From Vibrio sagamiensis NBRC 104589 (lineage in GTDB: Bacteria; Pseudomonadota; Gammaproteobacteria; Enterobacterales; Vibrionaceae): 64,000 bases of DNA. The DNA is taken from NCBI RefSeq assembly GCF_007990935.1, contig NZ_BJXJ01000004.1:62001-126000 (forward strand). The letters are read 5' to 3'. Positions 35,901-46,290 of this stretch are shown piece by piece. Below the pieces are notes generated by a model. It was not told where the DNA came from. It made no database searches and saw only the letters and a program-made list of their open reading frames with translations. The number at the start of each line of letters is the position of its first letter. The stretch's first letter is position 1. Both the position numbers and the translations under genes were made by a program.

Positions 35901-37838
35901 TTACTTAGTAGTAGATTGATACCAGTTGTTTTGATAAGCCTTGGATCCAAACAAAGCATTGGCTTTCGCACGTTCAATAATACTCTTATCTACCTCAAGA
36001 GGATACATTGTTTGAGTTTCAAAATCATATTTCATGGTTGTGACTTTTTCTCCCGGGGAGAAGATAACAAAGTTATCACGAGTTAAATAACCGAAGTTTT
36101 TATCGTATTGCATCATTGCACGTTCATCTTCACGAGCTAACGGACGAGTTAAGTCGCGACCAAGCATCGGGGTCGTTGCATCTACGCCAATAAGTGATAA
36201 TAACGTTGGAGGCATATCTAGGTTATTTGCAATTCGGTCATCTTCTTTTGCTGGTATATCCTTACCTAGGATCAAAGCAGGAATGTGAAAATGCTTCACA
36301 GGGACCAGGCTGTCACTGGAGGAACGAGCATCATGGTCAGCGATTACAATAAAAATGGTATCGTCCCAGTATGTGGATGCTTTAGCTTTTTCAAAGAAAG
36401 TGCCCAAAGCGAAGTCCGAGTATTTGACAGCGTTGTTACGTGTTCTGTGTGCGTCTTTATCATATGGTTCTATTTTATTTTCTGGGTATTCATACGGACT
36501 GTGGTTACTCGAAGTGAAGACTAGACTTAAAAAGGGTTTATCATCTTTTGAGAGTCGTTCGAATTCTTGGTCAGCTTTGGTATAAAGATCTTCATCACTG
36601 ACACCCCAAGAGCCAACAAAAGAGGGGTTTGCATAATCGTCTTCTTCAATGATTTGGTCAAAGCCATTACCAAAAAAGAAGGATTTCATATTATCGAAAT
36701 TAGCTTCTCCACCATAGATAAATTGGGTGTGATAGCCTTGATCTTTTAATAAATCTGCAATGGTAAAAAAGCCCGTTTGACTTTTACTTAATTTAACAAC
36801 AGCACGAGAAGGTGATGGAAGAAAGCCCGTTGTCATGGCCTCAATACCACGTACAGAACGTGTCCCTGTTGCATACATTTGCGTGAAGTTCCAACCTTCC
36901 TTCATTAATTGGTCTAAGTTAGGCGTTAAAGGTAAACCACCCAATGAATCTACAAATTGAGCTCCGAGGCTTTCTTGAAGAAGAATAACGAGATTTTTGC
37001 GCTTTCCTTTATACGTTGCTTCATTGGTATTCATTGTGGGCAACAACGTAGTATCAAAATCAGATTTGGTTGAAGAACGACGAACAATCTCAAGTAATTG
37101 CTCATTATGCATTTTGCCGTAGAATTGTTCGGCATTTTTCTCGGACTTCATATTGTTGACGGCAAACAACAATGAATAAGATGAATTTAAAGTTAAATCA
37201 TTCAATAAAGGGTCATTACAGAAGGCAACCATGGCAGGGTTAAGCGGTCGATGACCTAGAGAAGAACGAGCGCCAGCGACTCCGACAATGACAACTAGAA
37301 CCGCTAATAGTGGCCTCCATTTCCAACTAATTTGTTGTGTGGTCTCTGTCAGTTTTTTACTCCATTTCCAACCAAAGACAAAAGTTAAAACGGTCCCAAG
37401 TAGACCAATAAATAACTCGAGCTTGTACCCTGTCCAAAGCATACCAAATACTTCTTTAGGATAAACGAGGTATTCAACAAATAGGCGATTCGGTCTCAGA
37501 TCGTATTCCATTATAAATGGGGCAGTAGCAAGCTCCATATAGACAAGAATCCAAAGGCCGAAGACCATCCAGCAGCGTAAAATTATCTTCCAGAACTGCC
37601 CAATTTGTCCAGAAACAGGGAGAAGGGAGGAAAGTAACCCTGGGAGTATGAATAACCAACAAATGGTTGCTATATCAACTCGGATGCCCTGAATAAAAAT
37701 ATAAACCAAGTTGTCAAATGTTTCGATTCGATCCGATAACCAAATTGAAAGTAGTATCCTTGATACGGACAAAAACAAAAGAGCAAAAGCACTGAACAGT
37801 ACAATAGGCCTCAAAGGACCAAAAGTGATTTTCTGCAT
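35901..37838 (-). CDS. LTA synthase/OpgB-family membrane sulfatase-fold transferase
   Basis: 645 aa from the ATG at 37838; a TTG six codons upstream is possible. Five or so N-terminal membrane helices (to about residue 205) precede an alkaline-phosphatase/sulfatase-fold periplasmic domain. Visible motifs are LVILLQESLGAQ, TGTRSVRGIEAM with the presumed nucleophile Thr, NHSPYEYPE and FIVIADHDAR (metal ligands). The family transfers phosphoglycerol, or sometimes phosphoethanolamine, to envelope acceptors. In Gram-negatives the acceptor is probably periplasmic glucans or lipid A-linked sugars. It is a single gene between two unrelated ones. Confidence 0.85.
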   Translation of the reverse strand: MQKITFGPLRPIVLFSAFALLFLSVSRILLSIWLSDRIETFDNLVYIFIQGIRVDIATICWLFILPGLLSSLLPVSGQIGQFWKIILRCWMVFGLWILVYMELATAPFIMEYDLRPNRLFVEYLVYPKEVFGMLWTGYKLELFIGLLGTVLTFVFGWKWSKKLTETTQQISWKWRPLLAVLVVIVGVAGARSSLGHRPLNPAMVAFCNDPLLNDLTLNSSYSLLFAVNNMKSEKNAEQFYGKMHNEQLLEIVRRSSTKSDFDTTLLPTMNTNEATYKGKRKNLVILLQESLGAQFVDSLGGLPLTPNLDQLMKEGWNFTQMYATGTRSVRGIEAMTTGFLPSPSRAVVKLSKSQTGFFTIADLLKDQGYHTQFIYGGEANFDNMKSFFFGNGFDQIIEEDDYANPSFVGSWGVSDEDLYTKADQEFERLSKDDKPFLSLVFTSSNHSPYEYPENKIEPYDKDAHRTRNNAVKYSDFALGTFFEKAKASTYWDDTIFIVIADHDARSSSDSLVPVKHFHIPALILGKDIPAKEDDRIANNLDMPPTLLSLIGVDATTPMLGRDLTRPLAREDERAMMQYDKNFGYLTRDNFVIFSPGEKVTTMKYDFETQTMYPLEVDKSIIERAKANALFGSKAYQNNWYQSTTK

Positions 37839-38049
37839 ATAAATTCTGAGTTCCAAACAAAGTCAAACTATAAAAAGTTTTTATCTAGTATTATTTAAAT
37901 AAAAATACCAAACGGATAAATTGAAATAATTATCATCTTTAATTATAAATTAGAAAAAGAAGAGTTAATACGAGGAAGCCTCAGAAATCGTTGAAAAGTT
38001 ATGTTTTAGCAGATCTTAATGTAAAAATTGTGATGGGAGTTGTTTATAT

Positions 38050-38086
38050 AAAAAAGGCTACTAAATTAATATTAAGAAGCCTTTAT
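38050..38086 (-). terminator. Rho-independent terminator of the chemoreceptor gene
   Basis: On the minus strand AAAGGCT and AGCCTTT pair around an 18-nt loop followed by TTTTATA. It ends transcription 30 bp after the stop codon. Confidence 0.65.
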
Positions 38087-38118
38087 ATGTTAGATTGGAA
38101 TGTTACTCAAACTTGAAT

Positions 38119-40008
38119 CTAATTAAGCTTAAATGTGCTTACTGTTTGAGTTAGCTTGTTGGACAGATCAATTAACTGAACAGATTTTTCTTGATTAGAT
38201 GAAGAGAGTTCTAGAGTTTCACGAGCTTTGTCATTGATATTCACGATGCTTTGGTTGATTTCACCTGTTACAAGTGTTTGTTCTTCTGTTGCCGTTGCGA
38301 TTTGAGTGTTCATATCTTCAATAACTGCAATAGAGTTAGAGATTTCTGCAAGAGAACGTTGAGCTTTACTTGAGTTATTTAATGTTAACTCTGCTGCAGT
38401 ACGATTTGTCTGCATCATCTCAATTGAGTTATTTGCTTCTTGCTGAAGGGCAGTGATCACTTGTTGTATCTCATTTGTACTTTCTTGAGTACGATTTGCT
38501 AAATTACGCACTTCGTCAGCTACAACAGCAAAACCTCGACCTTGTTCACCCGCACGAGCGGCTTCTATGGCAGCATTCAGTGCAAGCAAGTTGGTTTGTT
38601 CTGCAATATCACGAATAACATCTAAGACAGCACCAATACTCACTGTTTTGTCACCTAAGTTATTGATAACTAAGGATACATCCGCAATGGCATTAGATAG
38701 CCCGATAATGCTGTTATTAACTTCTTCAAAAATTTGGTTGCCGGATGCAGCTTCTTTTGAAGCCTGAATAGCAGCATCAGAAGCTCGTTGTGCATTTTGA
38801 GCGACTTCGTTAACAGCGACAGCCATTTCGTTCATTGCTGTTGATGTTTGCTCTAGTTGTACCATTTGGGTAGAAGAGCTATCGTTTACATTGTCAGCTG
38901 CTTGGCTGATACCTTGAGCAAATGCCATCAGTTCATCAGAAGATTTACGGATGGTCTGGATTGTCGCTTTTAGATCTTGAGACATCTCATTAATGGCGCC
39001 ATTTACACCGATGTCTTTACCTAAGTCTGAATCGGTTGCAGTCAAATCGCCTTTTGCAATTCTAGAAACAATATGTTCAATTTCTTTTGGTTCACCGCCA
39101 ATAGGCTTATAAATAAGTAGGTCAACAATAAAATAGACACAAAGAATGCTTGCAAACAAAAATAGGCTAGAAGTAAGAAGGGTTGACGTTAAGTTATCAT
39201 TGGAATCAGCATTCACTTCTTCTTCCGTCATCCAAGCCCAAACACTCCAGTTTAGTGATGATAGCTCAGATGCAGAGCCGAGGTATTCAATGTCATTGTA
39301 AGTGTATTCAAAACTTTCACCTTTTGAAGTATCAATCGACCTAAAGAGTGGAATTTGACTAAAGATATTTTTGCCAACAAGATTATTGTCTTGGGCTGCC
39401 AAAATAAATCCATCTCCACGAGAGACAAAAATTTGATTGCTAGAAGTGAGTTGTTGTGTGAATTTGGTTAGATCATCCAATAATAAATTAAGTGCAATAA
39501 CACCAACGACTTTACCTTCTCTGAAAATAGGCTGAGCAAGAGCCATTACAGTGTCACCCGTTGATGCCTGGTAAGGACGAGTTATAATAGTGTCTTTACC
39601 ACTCATACCATCAACAAACCATTCTCTTTGCTTAGCAAGAGCGTTAAAGTTCGGGATCACTCCGTTGGTCTTTGATGAATATGAAGTACCATCAGAAATT
39701 GCAAAATAAACATTATTAACATTAGCAATATTTTTAGCACTATGGAGAATGTCAACAGCAGATGGAATATCAACATGACCATATTCATCAAATACTAATT
39801 CAGTACTAGTTAAAGAAAGGACGTCAAAATAGCGTGAAATCTTTTGCTCAATCGCATCTGCTATTAGTTGAGATTTATAATCTAACTGCTTTTTAAAACT
39901 AGTAGTAGAAGAGCCTTCAAAGTTTTTCCAGCTAAGAAAGCTTGTTGTTATGATCAAGACAAGTGTCATTGCTATGATTGAAAAAATTATTTTGAGTTTA
40001 GCACTCAT
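38119..40008 (-). CDS. Methyl-accepting chemotaxis protein with Cache sensor domain
   Basis: 629 aa. One transmembrane helix (about 7-27), a periplasmic dCache-like sensor (about 30-275, with [20 protein letters not shown] and [10 protein letters not shown]), a second helix (about 277-300), HAMP, then the signalling helix bundle. The hairpin tip is [32 protein letters not shown]-like (residues near 470-500). It is a class with a long cytoplasmic domain. The ligand is unknown; dCache receptors of this form often sense amino acids or carboxylates. AGGAAGT is the ribosome site of the ATG. Monocistronic, terminator downstream. Confidence 0.93.
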   Translation of the reverse strand: MSAKLKIIFSIIAMTLVLIITTSFLSWKNFEGSSTTSFKKQLDYKSQLIADAIEQKISRYFDVLSLTSTELVFDEYGHVDIPSAVDILHSAKNIANVNNVYFAISDGTSYSSKTNGVIPNFNALAKQREWFVDGMSGKDTIITRPYQASTGDTVMALAQPIFREGKVVGVIALNLLLDDLTKFTQQLTSSNQIFVSRGDGFILAAQDNNLVGKNIFSQIPLFRSIDTSKGESFEYTYNDIEYLGSASELSSLNWSVWAWMTEEEVNADSNDNLTSTLLTSSLFLFASILCVYFIVDLLIYKPIGGEPKEIEHIVSRIAKGDLTATDSDLGKDIGVNGAINEMSQDLKATIQTIRKSSDELMAFAQGISQAADNVNDSSSTQMVQLEQTSTAMNEMAVAVNEVAQNAQRASDAAIQASKEAASGNQIFEEVNNSIIGLSNAIADVSLVINNLGDKTVSIGAVLDVIRDIAEQTNLLALNAAIEAARAGEQGRGFAVVADEVRNLANRTQESTNEIQQVITALQQEANNSIEMMQTNRTAAELTLNNSSKAQRSLAEISNSIAVIEDMNTQIATATEEQTLVTGEINQSIVNINDKARETLELSSSNQEKSVQLIDLSNKLTQTVSTFKLN

Positions 40009-40661
40009 ATTTGACTTCCTAACGTTCTGATTGATAAATGCTATTTAATGATTGAATGACGCTTATGCATTCATACCTTTCCTATATGGAGGGCATCATA
40101 TCAATAAATGTGAATAACTTTTGTACAGCAAGTTGATTTCTTATTTCATTCTTTAAAAGCGACCCAAAGTATGTGTTTATTTAATTGAATGGTTCAGTTT
40201 ATTTCCTTTTATGCTTACTAATAAGATAATAATCATATCAATATTATCTTTTCATACAGATAATTACAATGGTGTAATATATCTTTAAAAAATCAACCGT
40301 CATTGTTTTTAACATTAAAGCAACATGGCTTGATGGTAGACTTGTTCTTTATCATCACAAAGAGCAAGGTAAAGAGGCTTGTAGGCCAACTTAGCTTGCA
40401 TATCAAGATCATTGGAATTAATACTCTAATACATCGACACAGATCTTTTGTTAACATTTCTGTTACATTTGCTTTTCAGCAAACCTTGTTATGCGTCGTA
40501 TTTGCCAATCATATCATTAAATATCAATACGCATTGAGTTACATATTAACTAGCTTTTATAGGTGACGTTTGTGCAGAGAAAATATTTTATTAAAAAATA
40601 TTTTTGCGCTTTTTGGCAAATAGGTTCGTTAAAATAATCATATAATTACAGGGAATTTCTT
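40009..40661. other. Intergenic region between the chemoreceptor and serine protease genes
   Basis: About 650 bp. I find no convincing gene; two tiny candidates were rejected. It must hold the divergent promoters of the chemoreceptor and the subtilisin-like protease. AT-rich runs lie around 40190-40310 and 40590-40640. No operator could be recognised. Confidence 0.4.
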
Positions 40662-42272
40662 ATGTTAAAGAAAGTATTAGGTTGTTGTATATCTTCGGCA
40701 ATGTTTATGTGTTCATCAGCATTTTCACAGCAAGGCTTAATATCTGATTGGAGTAATGACAATCTGTCTTCAGCTCCACTGATACTCGCACAGTCAGGTG
40801 AAGAGGCGATCAAGGGACGTTATATTGTGGTATTGAAGTCACCGAAAAACGCTTACAACAGCCAAATTGAAAAGAAAGCATTAATAAAAGCAACTATAAA
40901 TGATATGAGTAACTCATTAGAAATTTCTCCACAAAAAGTATTTGAGCACTCAATATCAGGTTTTGTTGCTGATTTGAACCAATCACAAATTAATATACTT
41001 CGAAAAGATAGCCGTGTGAGTTTTATAGAGCAAGATAGAGTAATTTATATTGATCCTTCAATTACTGAAAATGACAATCAAAGTAATACTACATGGGGAT
41101 TGGATCGAATTGATCAGAGAAACTTGCCGCTAGATAGTGTTTATAATACGGAATATGATGGCACTGGTGTAACAGCGTATGTTATTGATACTGGGGTCAA
41201 TAATGAGCATGAAGAATTTGGCAGTCGAGCAAGTTCAGGTTACGACTTCGTTGATGATGATGATGATGCAAGTGACTGTAATGGTCATGGTACCCACGTT
41301 GCTGGAACGATTGGTGGTAAAGAATATGGTGTTGCCAAAAATGTCAGTATTGTTGGTGTTAGGGTACTAAGTTGCCGTGGTTCGGGTTCCTTATCTGGGG
41401 TTATATCTGGTATTGAATGGGTGGCAGAAAATGCCAATGGCCCATCGGTGGCTAATATGAGCTTAGGAGGAGGGAAATCGGTTGCGATCGATAGTGCTGT
41501 CGAAAGTGCGATTCAATCAGGTGTCACTTTTATGCTGGCAGCAGGTAATTCTGATGCTGATGCCTGTACTACTTCTCCAGCTCGTGTACAGGCTGGTGTT
41601 ACGGTAGGATCAACAACCAACTCCGATTCGCGATCTAGTTTTTCTAACTGGGGAAGCTGTGTTGATTTGTTTGCTCCAGGCTCAGACATAAAATCAGCTT
41701 GGTACGATGGTGGTTATAAAACAATTAGTGGTACTTCAATGGCGACTCCGCATGTCGCTGGAGTCGCAGCCCTTTATTTACAAGAAAACAACAGCCTCTC
41801 ACCACAACAAGTTTCTGATTTATTAGTTTCTAGGGCTTCCGATAGCAAAATCAGTAATGTAAAAGGTACTGCTAATAAGCTGCTTTATAGTTTAACTGAT
41901 GATGGCTGTGAGCCAGATTGTGGTGGGCCTAACCCGCCAAATCCGCCAGCACCAATACCTAATCCAAGTGAAGAGTTAGTTTCAGGTCTGCCAGTCAATT
42001 GGTTAAGTTCTCTCAGTGGAGAAAAGGCTTATTATCATATGGACCTAGAGGCAGGTAAACAATTGACAGTTGTGACTATCGGTGGGTTTGGTAATGCTGA
42101 TATGTACTTGAAGTTTGGTGAACAGCCGACTTTGAGCTCATGGGATTGTCGACCATTACAAAATGACAATAACGAAACCTGTACGATTGAGGTAACACAA
42201 AGTGGCCGCTATCACGTCATGATCAATCCACAATCTTGGTATTTTGGCATGACTATTCAAGCAAATTATTAG
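40662..42272 (+). CDS. Secreted subtilisin-like (S8) serine protease with inhibitor-I9 propeptide and PPC domain
   Basis: 536 aa. Signal peptide (to about 22), I9 propeptide (about 52-130, RYIVVLKSPKNAY), then the S8 catalytic domain: D176 (VIDTGV), H209 (GHGTHVAG), N296 of the oxyanion hole, S359 (GTSMATPHVAG). A Pro-rich linker (about 420-435) leads to a PPC beta-domain with DMYLKFGEQP and WDCRPLQNDNNETC. Resembles proteinase-K-like Vibrio alkaline proteases. Cysteines at about 206-239 probably form disulfides. ATG start with a GGGAAT-type site. A terminator separates it from the next protease gene, which has the same C-terminal module. Confidence 0.95.
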   Translation: MLKKVLGCCISSAMFMCSSAFSQQGLISDWSNDNLSSAPLILAQSGEEAIKGRYIVVLKSPKNAYNSQIEKKALIKATINDMSNSLEISPQKVFEHSISGFVADLNQSQINILRKDSRVSFIEQDRVIYIDPSITENDNQSNTTWGLDRIDQRNLPLDSVYNTEYDGTGVTAYVIDTGVNNEHEEFGSRASSGYDFVDDDDDASDCNGHGTHVAGTIGGKEYGVAKNVSIVGVRVLSCRGSGSLSGVISGIEWVAENANGPSVANMSLGGGKSVAIDSAVESAIQSGVTFMLAAGNSDADACTTSPARVQAGVTVGSTTNSDSRSSFSNWGSCVDLFAPGSDIKSAWYDGGYKTISGTSMATPHVAGVAALYLQENNSLSPQQVSDLLVSRASDSKISNVKGTANKLLYSLTDDGCEPDCGGPNPPNPPAPIPNPSEELVSGLPVNWLSSLSGEKAYYHMDLEAGKQLTVVTIGGFGNADMYLKFGEQPTLSSWDCRPLQNDNNETCTIEVTQSGRYHVMINPQSWYFGMTIQANY

Positions 42273-42289
42273 TATCCCTCAACAGAGTG

Positions 42290-42318
42290 AGCCTACCTGA
42301 GAAGGTGGGCTTCTTTTT
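42290..42318 (+). terminator. Rho-independent terminator between S8 and S1 protease genes
   Basis: AGCCTACCT and AGGTGGGCT form a 9-bp stem (one G-T) with a GAGA tetraloop, then TCTTTTT. Confidence 0.87.
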
Positions 42319-42347
42319 GAAATAAGATATTTTATTGGAGCAATATA

Positions 42348-43811
42348 ATGGCAATATTGAAAAATTGTGCGTCTATTTTTATTGCAGGTAGCTTCGTATC
42401 ACCATTTGCTTTTTCCACTGAAACCCTGATTTCAATAGCAGACAAAGTGGAACATAATTACTTGTTTGAAACACAAGGTCAATCTGATACGACAGTCAAA
42501 CACACCATCAGTCATCCAGGAGCAACATTCATTAAAGTGCATTTTGATAAATTCAAACTTGGGCCTGGTGATGTTGTCACTATGAAAGGAAATAACAGTC
42601 AAGATACCATTCGATACCAGCAGACCAGCCATACTCCATTCTTTGCGCGTTCTATCGATGGTGACAGCTTGACTATCGAATGGACTAAAGGTCAAGCAGA
42701 TTCAAGAGCATTAAGTATCGATTATTATACGGCTGGTTTTAGTGATGAAAAGATAAAAGACTTAGAAGCAGTTGGGGGATTATCGACTTGTGGCGTTAAT
42801 GAGCGCGTTGATGCTGTTTGTTGGCAAGAGAGTCATCCAGATAATTTTGGATGGAGCCATTCAGTTGCGCGTTTGTTGATCGATGGTCGTAGTTTGTGTA
42901 CTGCTTGGCGTGTTGGGCCAAACAACCATATGATGACGAATAATCATTGTGTATCGACAGCCTCAAAGCTTAAAAATACCGAGGTTTGGTTCAATTATCA
43001 GCGAACAACCTGTGATGGTGAGTTGGGAGACACGATTAAAATAATGGCGGATCAAATCATCAAAACTAACTACGAACTTGATTATACTTTGTTCAGTATT
43101 AAAGACTTCGAACAAATCGCTGATTTTGGTTATCTAGGCTTGGATGACTCACCACCTATTTATGGCTCTGAAATTTATATTCCTCAACATGGTGCGGGTA
43201 AACCAAAGGAAATGGCTATTGAGAGCGATAAAAACAGCACAGGTCTATGCCAAATTGATCAGGCTGATGCGGATGGTAGAGGAACGGATACAGACACCGG
43301 GTATTTTTGCGATACTATTGGCGGATCTTCTGGTTCTCCAGTGCTCTTAGCTGATTCTCATAAGGTTATTGCTTTACATCACTTTGGAGGGTGCGAAAAT
43401 CAAGGTGTTCAAATAAATAAAATATGGCCTGAAATTGCCGAGTTTTTTGACCATACTTTACCTGCTGGGCAAATGGGTAAGCAAAGCCCAGTGAGTGAAT
43501 ATCCAATTGTACAAGTCGGTGAGAAGGTTGAAAATATAACTCTTGAAAAGAATCAGCAACGAATATTTAAGTTGCTGGCTTCTAGCCGCAGCCAAGCTTC
43601 GGTAGTGAAAATCTCTGCCGACTCTGGCGATGGTGACCTTTATACAAAATCAGGCAGTGTACCAAGCAAAGCGTCATACCATTGTCGGCCTTATCGTTCG
43701 GACAGTAATGAGCAATGTAAAATAGCGATTGGAGACCAAGACTTGTACATCATGATCAGAGGTTACTCTTCGGTTTCTGACCTTACGTTATCCATTGAAC
43801 CTGATGAGTAG
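42348..43811 (+). CDS. Secreted trypsin-fold (S1) serine endopeptidase with PPC domain
   Basis: 487 aa. Signal peptide (to about 23), a non-catalytic N-terminal beta domain (about 25-130), then a chymotrypsin-fold domain with H200 (MTNNHC), D245 (DYTLFSI) and S328 (GGSSGSPVL). The arrangement resembles lysyl-/glutamyl-endopeptidase-like enzymes; the S1 pocket residue was not assigned. A C-terminal PPC-type domain (about 390-487) contains DGDLYTKSGSVP and YHCRPYRSDSNEQC, clearly homologous to the end of the preceding protease. ATG with GGAGCAATATA upstream. Confidence 0.9.
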   Translation: MAILKNCASIFIAGSFVSPFAFSTETLISIADKVEHNYLFETQGQSDTTVKHTISHPGATFIKVHFDKFKLGPGDVVTMKGNNSQDTIRYQQTSHTPFFARSIDGDSLTIEWTKGQADSRALSIDYYTAGFSDEKIKDLEAVGGLSTCGVNERVDAVCWQESHPDNFGWSHSVARLLIDGRSLCTAWRVGPNNHMMTNNHCVSTASKLKNTEVWFNYQRTTCDGELGDTIKIMADQIIKTNYELDYTLFSIKDFEQIADFGYLGLDDSPPIYGSEIYIPQHGAGKPKEMAIESDKNSTGLCQIDQADADGRGTDTDTGYFCDTIGGSSGSPVLLADSHKVIALHHFGGCENQGVQINKIWPEIAEFFDHTLPAGQMGKQSPVSEYPIVQVGEKVENITLEKNQQRIFKLLASSRSQASVVKISADSGDGDLYTKSGSVPSKASYHCRPYRSDSNEQCKIAIGDQDLYIMIRGYSSVSDLTLSIEPDE

Positions 43812-43842
43812 TGCATATACCAATCTATAAGTGAGAGGTTAT

Positions 43843-43878
43843 AAGATAGAAAGACAGAAGGTTCTGTCTTTCTATCTT
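43843..43878. terminator. Long perfect hairpin between convergent genes
   Basis: AAGATAGAAAGACAGAA and TTCTGTCTTTCTATCTT are perfectly complementary over 17 bp with a 2-nt loop. No long T-run follows, so it may act as an mRNA stabiliser or weak bidirectional terminator. Confidence 0.6.
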
Positions 43879-43930
43879 AGTCGCGTTTACTCGATGCTGA
43901 ATACGGCATCTTGATGTTCTTTCGGTATAC

Positions 43931-45088
43931 TCATGGTGTTTTTGTTGTGAATTGACAGCGGTCTTTACGTTTCGTGATTAAGTAAGCGAATACACCCCAG
44001 AAGATGGTTAGCCCCCATAAAGCACTCCAATATTGTGCGACTTGTTGCCACGTTGCCCCCATTTGATTGAGCGCTAAAAATCCTTTGATGGCCCATGTGC
44101 TTGGGCTCAAGTCAGCAACCCATAACAGGGGAGTTGGAATGGTTTCTACTGGCCAGACAAAGCCGGCTAAAAATACTAAAGGCATTGAGCTTACCAGAAC
44201 AACAATAGAAACTAATTCTCTACGGGGTACAAGGTAACCAAGCCACAAACCTAAAAAACAACAACTGAGGAGAAATGGCAACAATAATGTGAGTAGTGTC
44301 GACATATGGGCTAGGTGATTGACATTAAGAAACTCAAAACTGAAACCAAAGTAATAGGCACTGAGCACATAATAAAAGGCAGTAAAAATGATGACTCGAG
44401 CACAAAGACGCGCTCTTAAATTCGTTGATGTTGGTTGTTCCTGACCAGACAGGCTTCGATTGGTTCCCGTTTGTAGACCAATCGCCATGACCAAAGTTTG
44501 TTGCAAAATAAGTATGAACACAGCAGGGACCACGTATTCAATGTAACCCATGGTCGGATTGAATGTCGGCTTGATATTGAGTTTAAAGGCAGAGTAATTT
44601 TGGCTTGCCATATCAAGAGGTGTACCATCTATCAGCATCTTATTCACTTTGACCTGAGCACCCAATGTTGCACTCACTCGTGAAATACCTTCTACGATGG
44701 TCCCGTAGACTAAGAAGTAAGAAGCATCGGCGGCGAATGCAAGCGTAGGGCTTTGGCCGAGTAATAAGTCTTTATGAAAATGTTCAGGAATCACTAAAAA
44801 GCCCGCGATCTGTTTATCTGTGAGTGCTTTTTTAGCATCAGCGATCGAAGGTAATCTCATAACAACATTCACTTGAGGAGTGGCATCCACCATACGTTCA
44901 AGCGTTAAACTTATCTGGCTATTATCAAGGTTAATGACGGCAATTGGCTGCTCTCTGGGTGTTTCATGCATGTAAGGCAATGGGTACAAAAAAGAGTAAA
45001 AAATCACACCCCCAAACACGGTTAGCACAACGACGGGGTTGGTGAGAATCTCGCTTAATTCTGTTTTTAAAACGTGCCAAAAGGTCAT
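43931..45088 (-). CDS. ABC-2-type exporter permease (second permease of efflux operon)
   Basis: 385 aa. One N-terminal helix, a large periplasmic domain (about 40-165), and five C-terminal helices are the topology of YhhJ/YbhR-like ABC-2 permeases. VVPAVFILILQQTLVMAIGLQTG and LVFLAGFVWPVETIP are typical. It overlaps the upstream permease gene by 4 bp. Last gene of the operon. An ATP-binding partner is needed but not encoded here. Confidence 0.87.
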   Translation of the reverse strand: MTFWHVLKTELSEILTNPVVVLTVFGGVIFYSFLYPLPYMHETPREQPIAVINLDNSQISLTLERMVDATPQVNVVMRLPSIADAKKALTDKQIAGFLVIPEHFHKDLLLGQSPTLAFAADASYFLVYGTIVEGISRVSATLGAQVKVNKMLIDGTPLDMASQNYSAFKLNIKPTFNPTMGYIEYVVPAVFILILQQTLVMAIGLQTGTNRSLSGQEQPTSTNLRARLCARVIIFTAFYYVLSAYYFGFSFEFLNVNHLAHMSTLLTLLLPFLLSCCFLGLWLGYLVPRRELVSIVVLVSSMPLVFLAGFVWPVETIPTPLLWVADLSPSTWAIKGFLALNQMGATWQQVAQYWSALWGLTIFWGVFAYLITKRKDRCQFTTKTP

Positions 45089-46272
45089 ACGGCCTCCTTA
45101 TTAGCATTATTCAGCTCGCTTTTTTCAGTCGGTTTCTTAGCATGTTTTGCGATTAATAGTGCCACTATCACAAGAGGTATCGAATATCCAAGCATGGGCC
45201 ATAACATTTGGATTGAGCGTGCCGTATCCACACCATAATTTGCTTGTTCAATTTGTACTTCAATATAGTGGGTAATAGGGAGAAGACTTCGCCAAGCAAG
45301 TGCTAGCGTATTCATATCTTGGACGGGAAAAGTAATACCCATAAATGCAAAACTAGGGGCAGTGAAGGCACCAGCAAAACTCATCGCTCTGGCAGGATCC
45401 ATAGTTAAAAAGAAAAACAGAGCCCCCATGACCATACAGGCTAGCACAGTAACAAATTGTGCCAAGATGAGAGCAAGATAACTGCCTGCCATTGGCCAGT
45501 CTAATAAGACGTAAAACCAAAGTAAAAACAACGCTCCTTGCAGCATAAATACAGGGATATAATACGTTAAAATTTGACATACTTTTTTAAATGGCTGTGC
45601 TCCGAGGAAGAGAAAGGGGTACTTGGTGTTGTGGCCATATATACGAAAGTGGGCAGCAAGAATTAAAATGGTACTGACAACGATGCTTATTTGCCAAATT
45701 GCGGGGACAATAGCTGAAACTAAAAACTGTGCGTAATTAGTATTCCGATTAAACAGTGCAGTGACTTGGTTTCTTATTGGTACGGCACTGCTTTGTGCTG
45801 ATAAAGAGGTCGTGTTGCCTTTAGCCAAAAAGCCCATAGTCTCGATTTGAGCGTCAAAATAGCCAAGGGATTGCGTGACGGCTGAATTGATCAGCTTAGT
45901 CACTAGAATATACTGACTGTTTACAAAAATAGAGAGTTGAGGTTGACGATGCTGTCGAATATCCTCTTCAAATGTAGCGGGAATAATCACATAAGCATAA
46001 ATATCGCCTTCAATCATGGCGTTCTTTGCCTCTAATGCGCTCGACAATTGATACTCAACCGATAAAGTCGGTGAAGCGTCAAGTGTTTGATGGAGTTTGT
46101 ATGACAAAGCTGAGTGTTGTAAATCAACAATGCCAATAGGCAAATTTCTTGCGGTTCCGGCAGAGAATACTCCCCATACAATCAGCGCGATAAATATGGG
46201 TAACCAAGTTAAGCTTGAAACTAACCAAGCATCTTTACGAAGAATTTGTCGTTGTGATATGTTCACCGTCAT
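45085..46272 (-). CDS. ABC-2-type exporter permease (first permease of efflux operon)
   Basis: 395 aa with the same topology as the downstream permease: one helix, a periplasmic domain (about 45-180), then five helices. Motifs include FLVSAIVPAIWQISIVVSTI and AFMGITFPVQDM. The two are paralogous and would form a heterodimer, as in YbhS-YbhR. It lies 18 bp after the HlyD gene and overlaps the next permease gene. ATG start. Confidence 0.87.
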   Translation of the reverse strand: MTVNISQRQILRKDAWLVSSLTWLPIFIALIVWGVFSAGTARNLPIGIVDLQHSALSYKLHQTLDASPTLSVEYQLSSALEAKNAMIEGDIYAYVIIPATFEEDIRQHRQPQLSIFVNSQYILVTKLINSAVTQSLGYFDAQIETMGFLAKGNTTSLSAQSSAVPIRNQVTALFNRNTNYAQFLVSAIVPAIWQISIVVSTILILAAHFRIYGHNTKYPFLFLGAQPFKKVCQILTYYIPVFMLQGALFLLWFYVLLDWPMAGSYLALILAQFVTVLACMVMGALFFFLTMDPARAMSFAGAFTAPSFAFMGITFPVQDMNTLALAWRSLLPITHYIEVQIEQANYGVDTARSIQMLWPMLGYSIPLVIVALLIAKHAKKPTEKSELNNANKEAV

Positions 46273-46290
46273 AAACTGGTCTCAATGAAT

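Noticed and set aside
40303-40566. 87-codon open frame on the plus strand, and a 28-codon minus-strand frame at 40315-40401
   Set aside because: There is no ribosome site, start context or recognisable motif. The minus-strand piece looks protein-like (KLAYKPLYLALCDD), but is too short to support.
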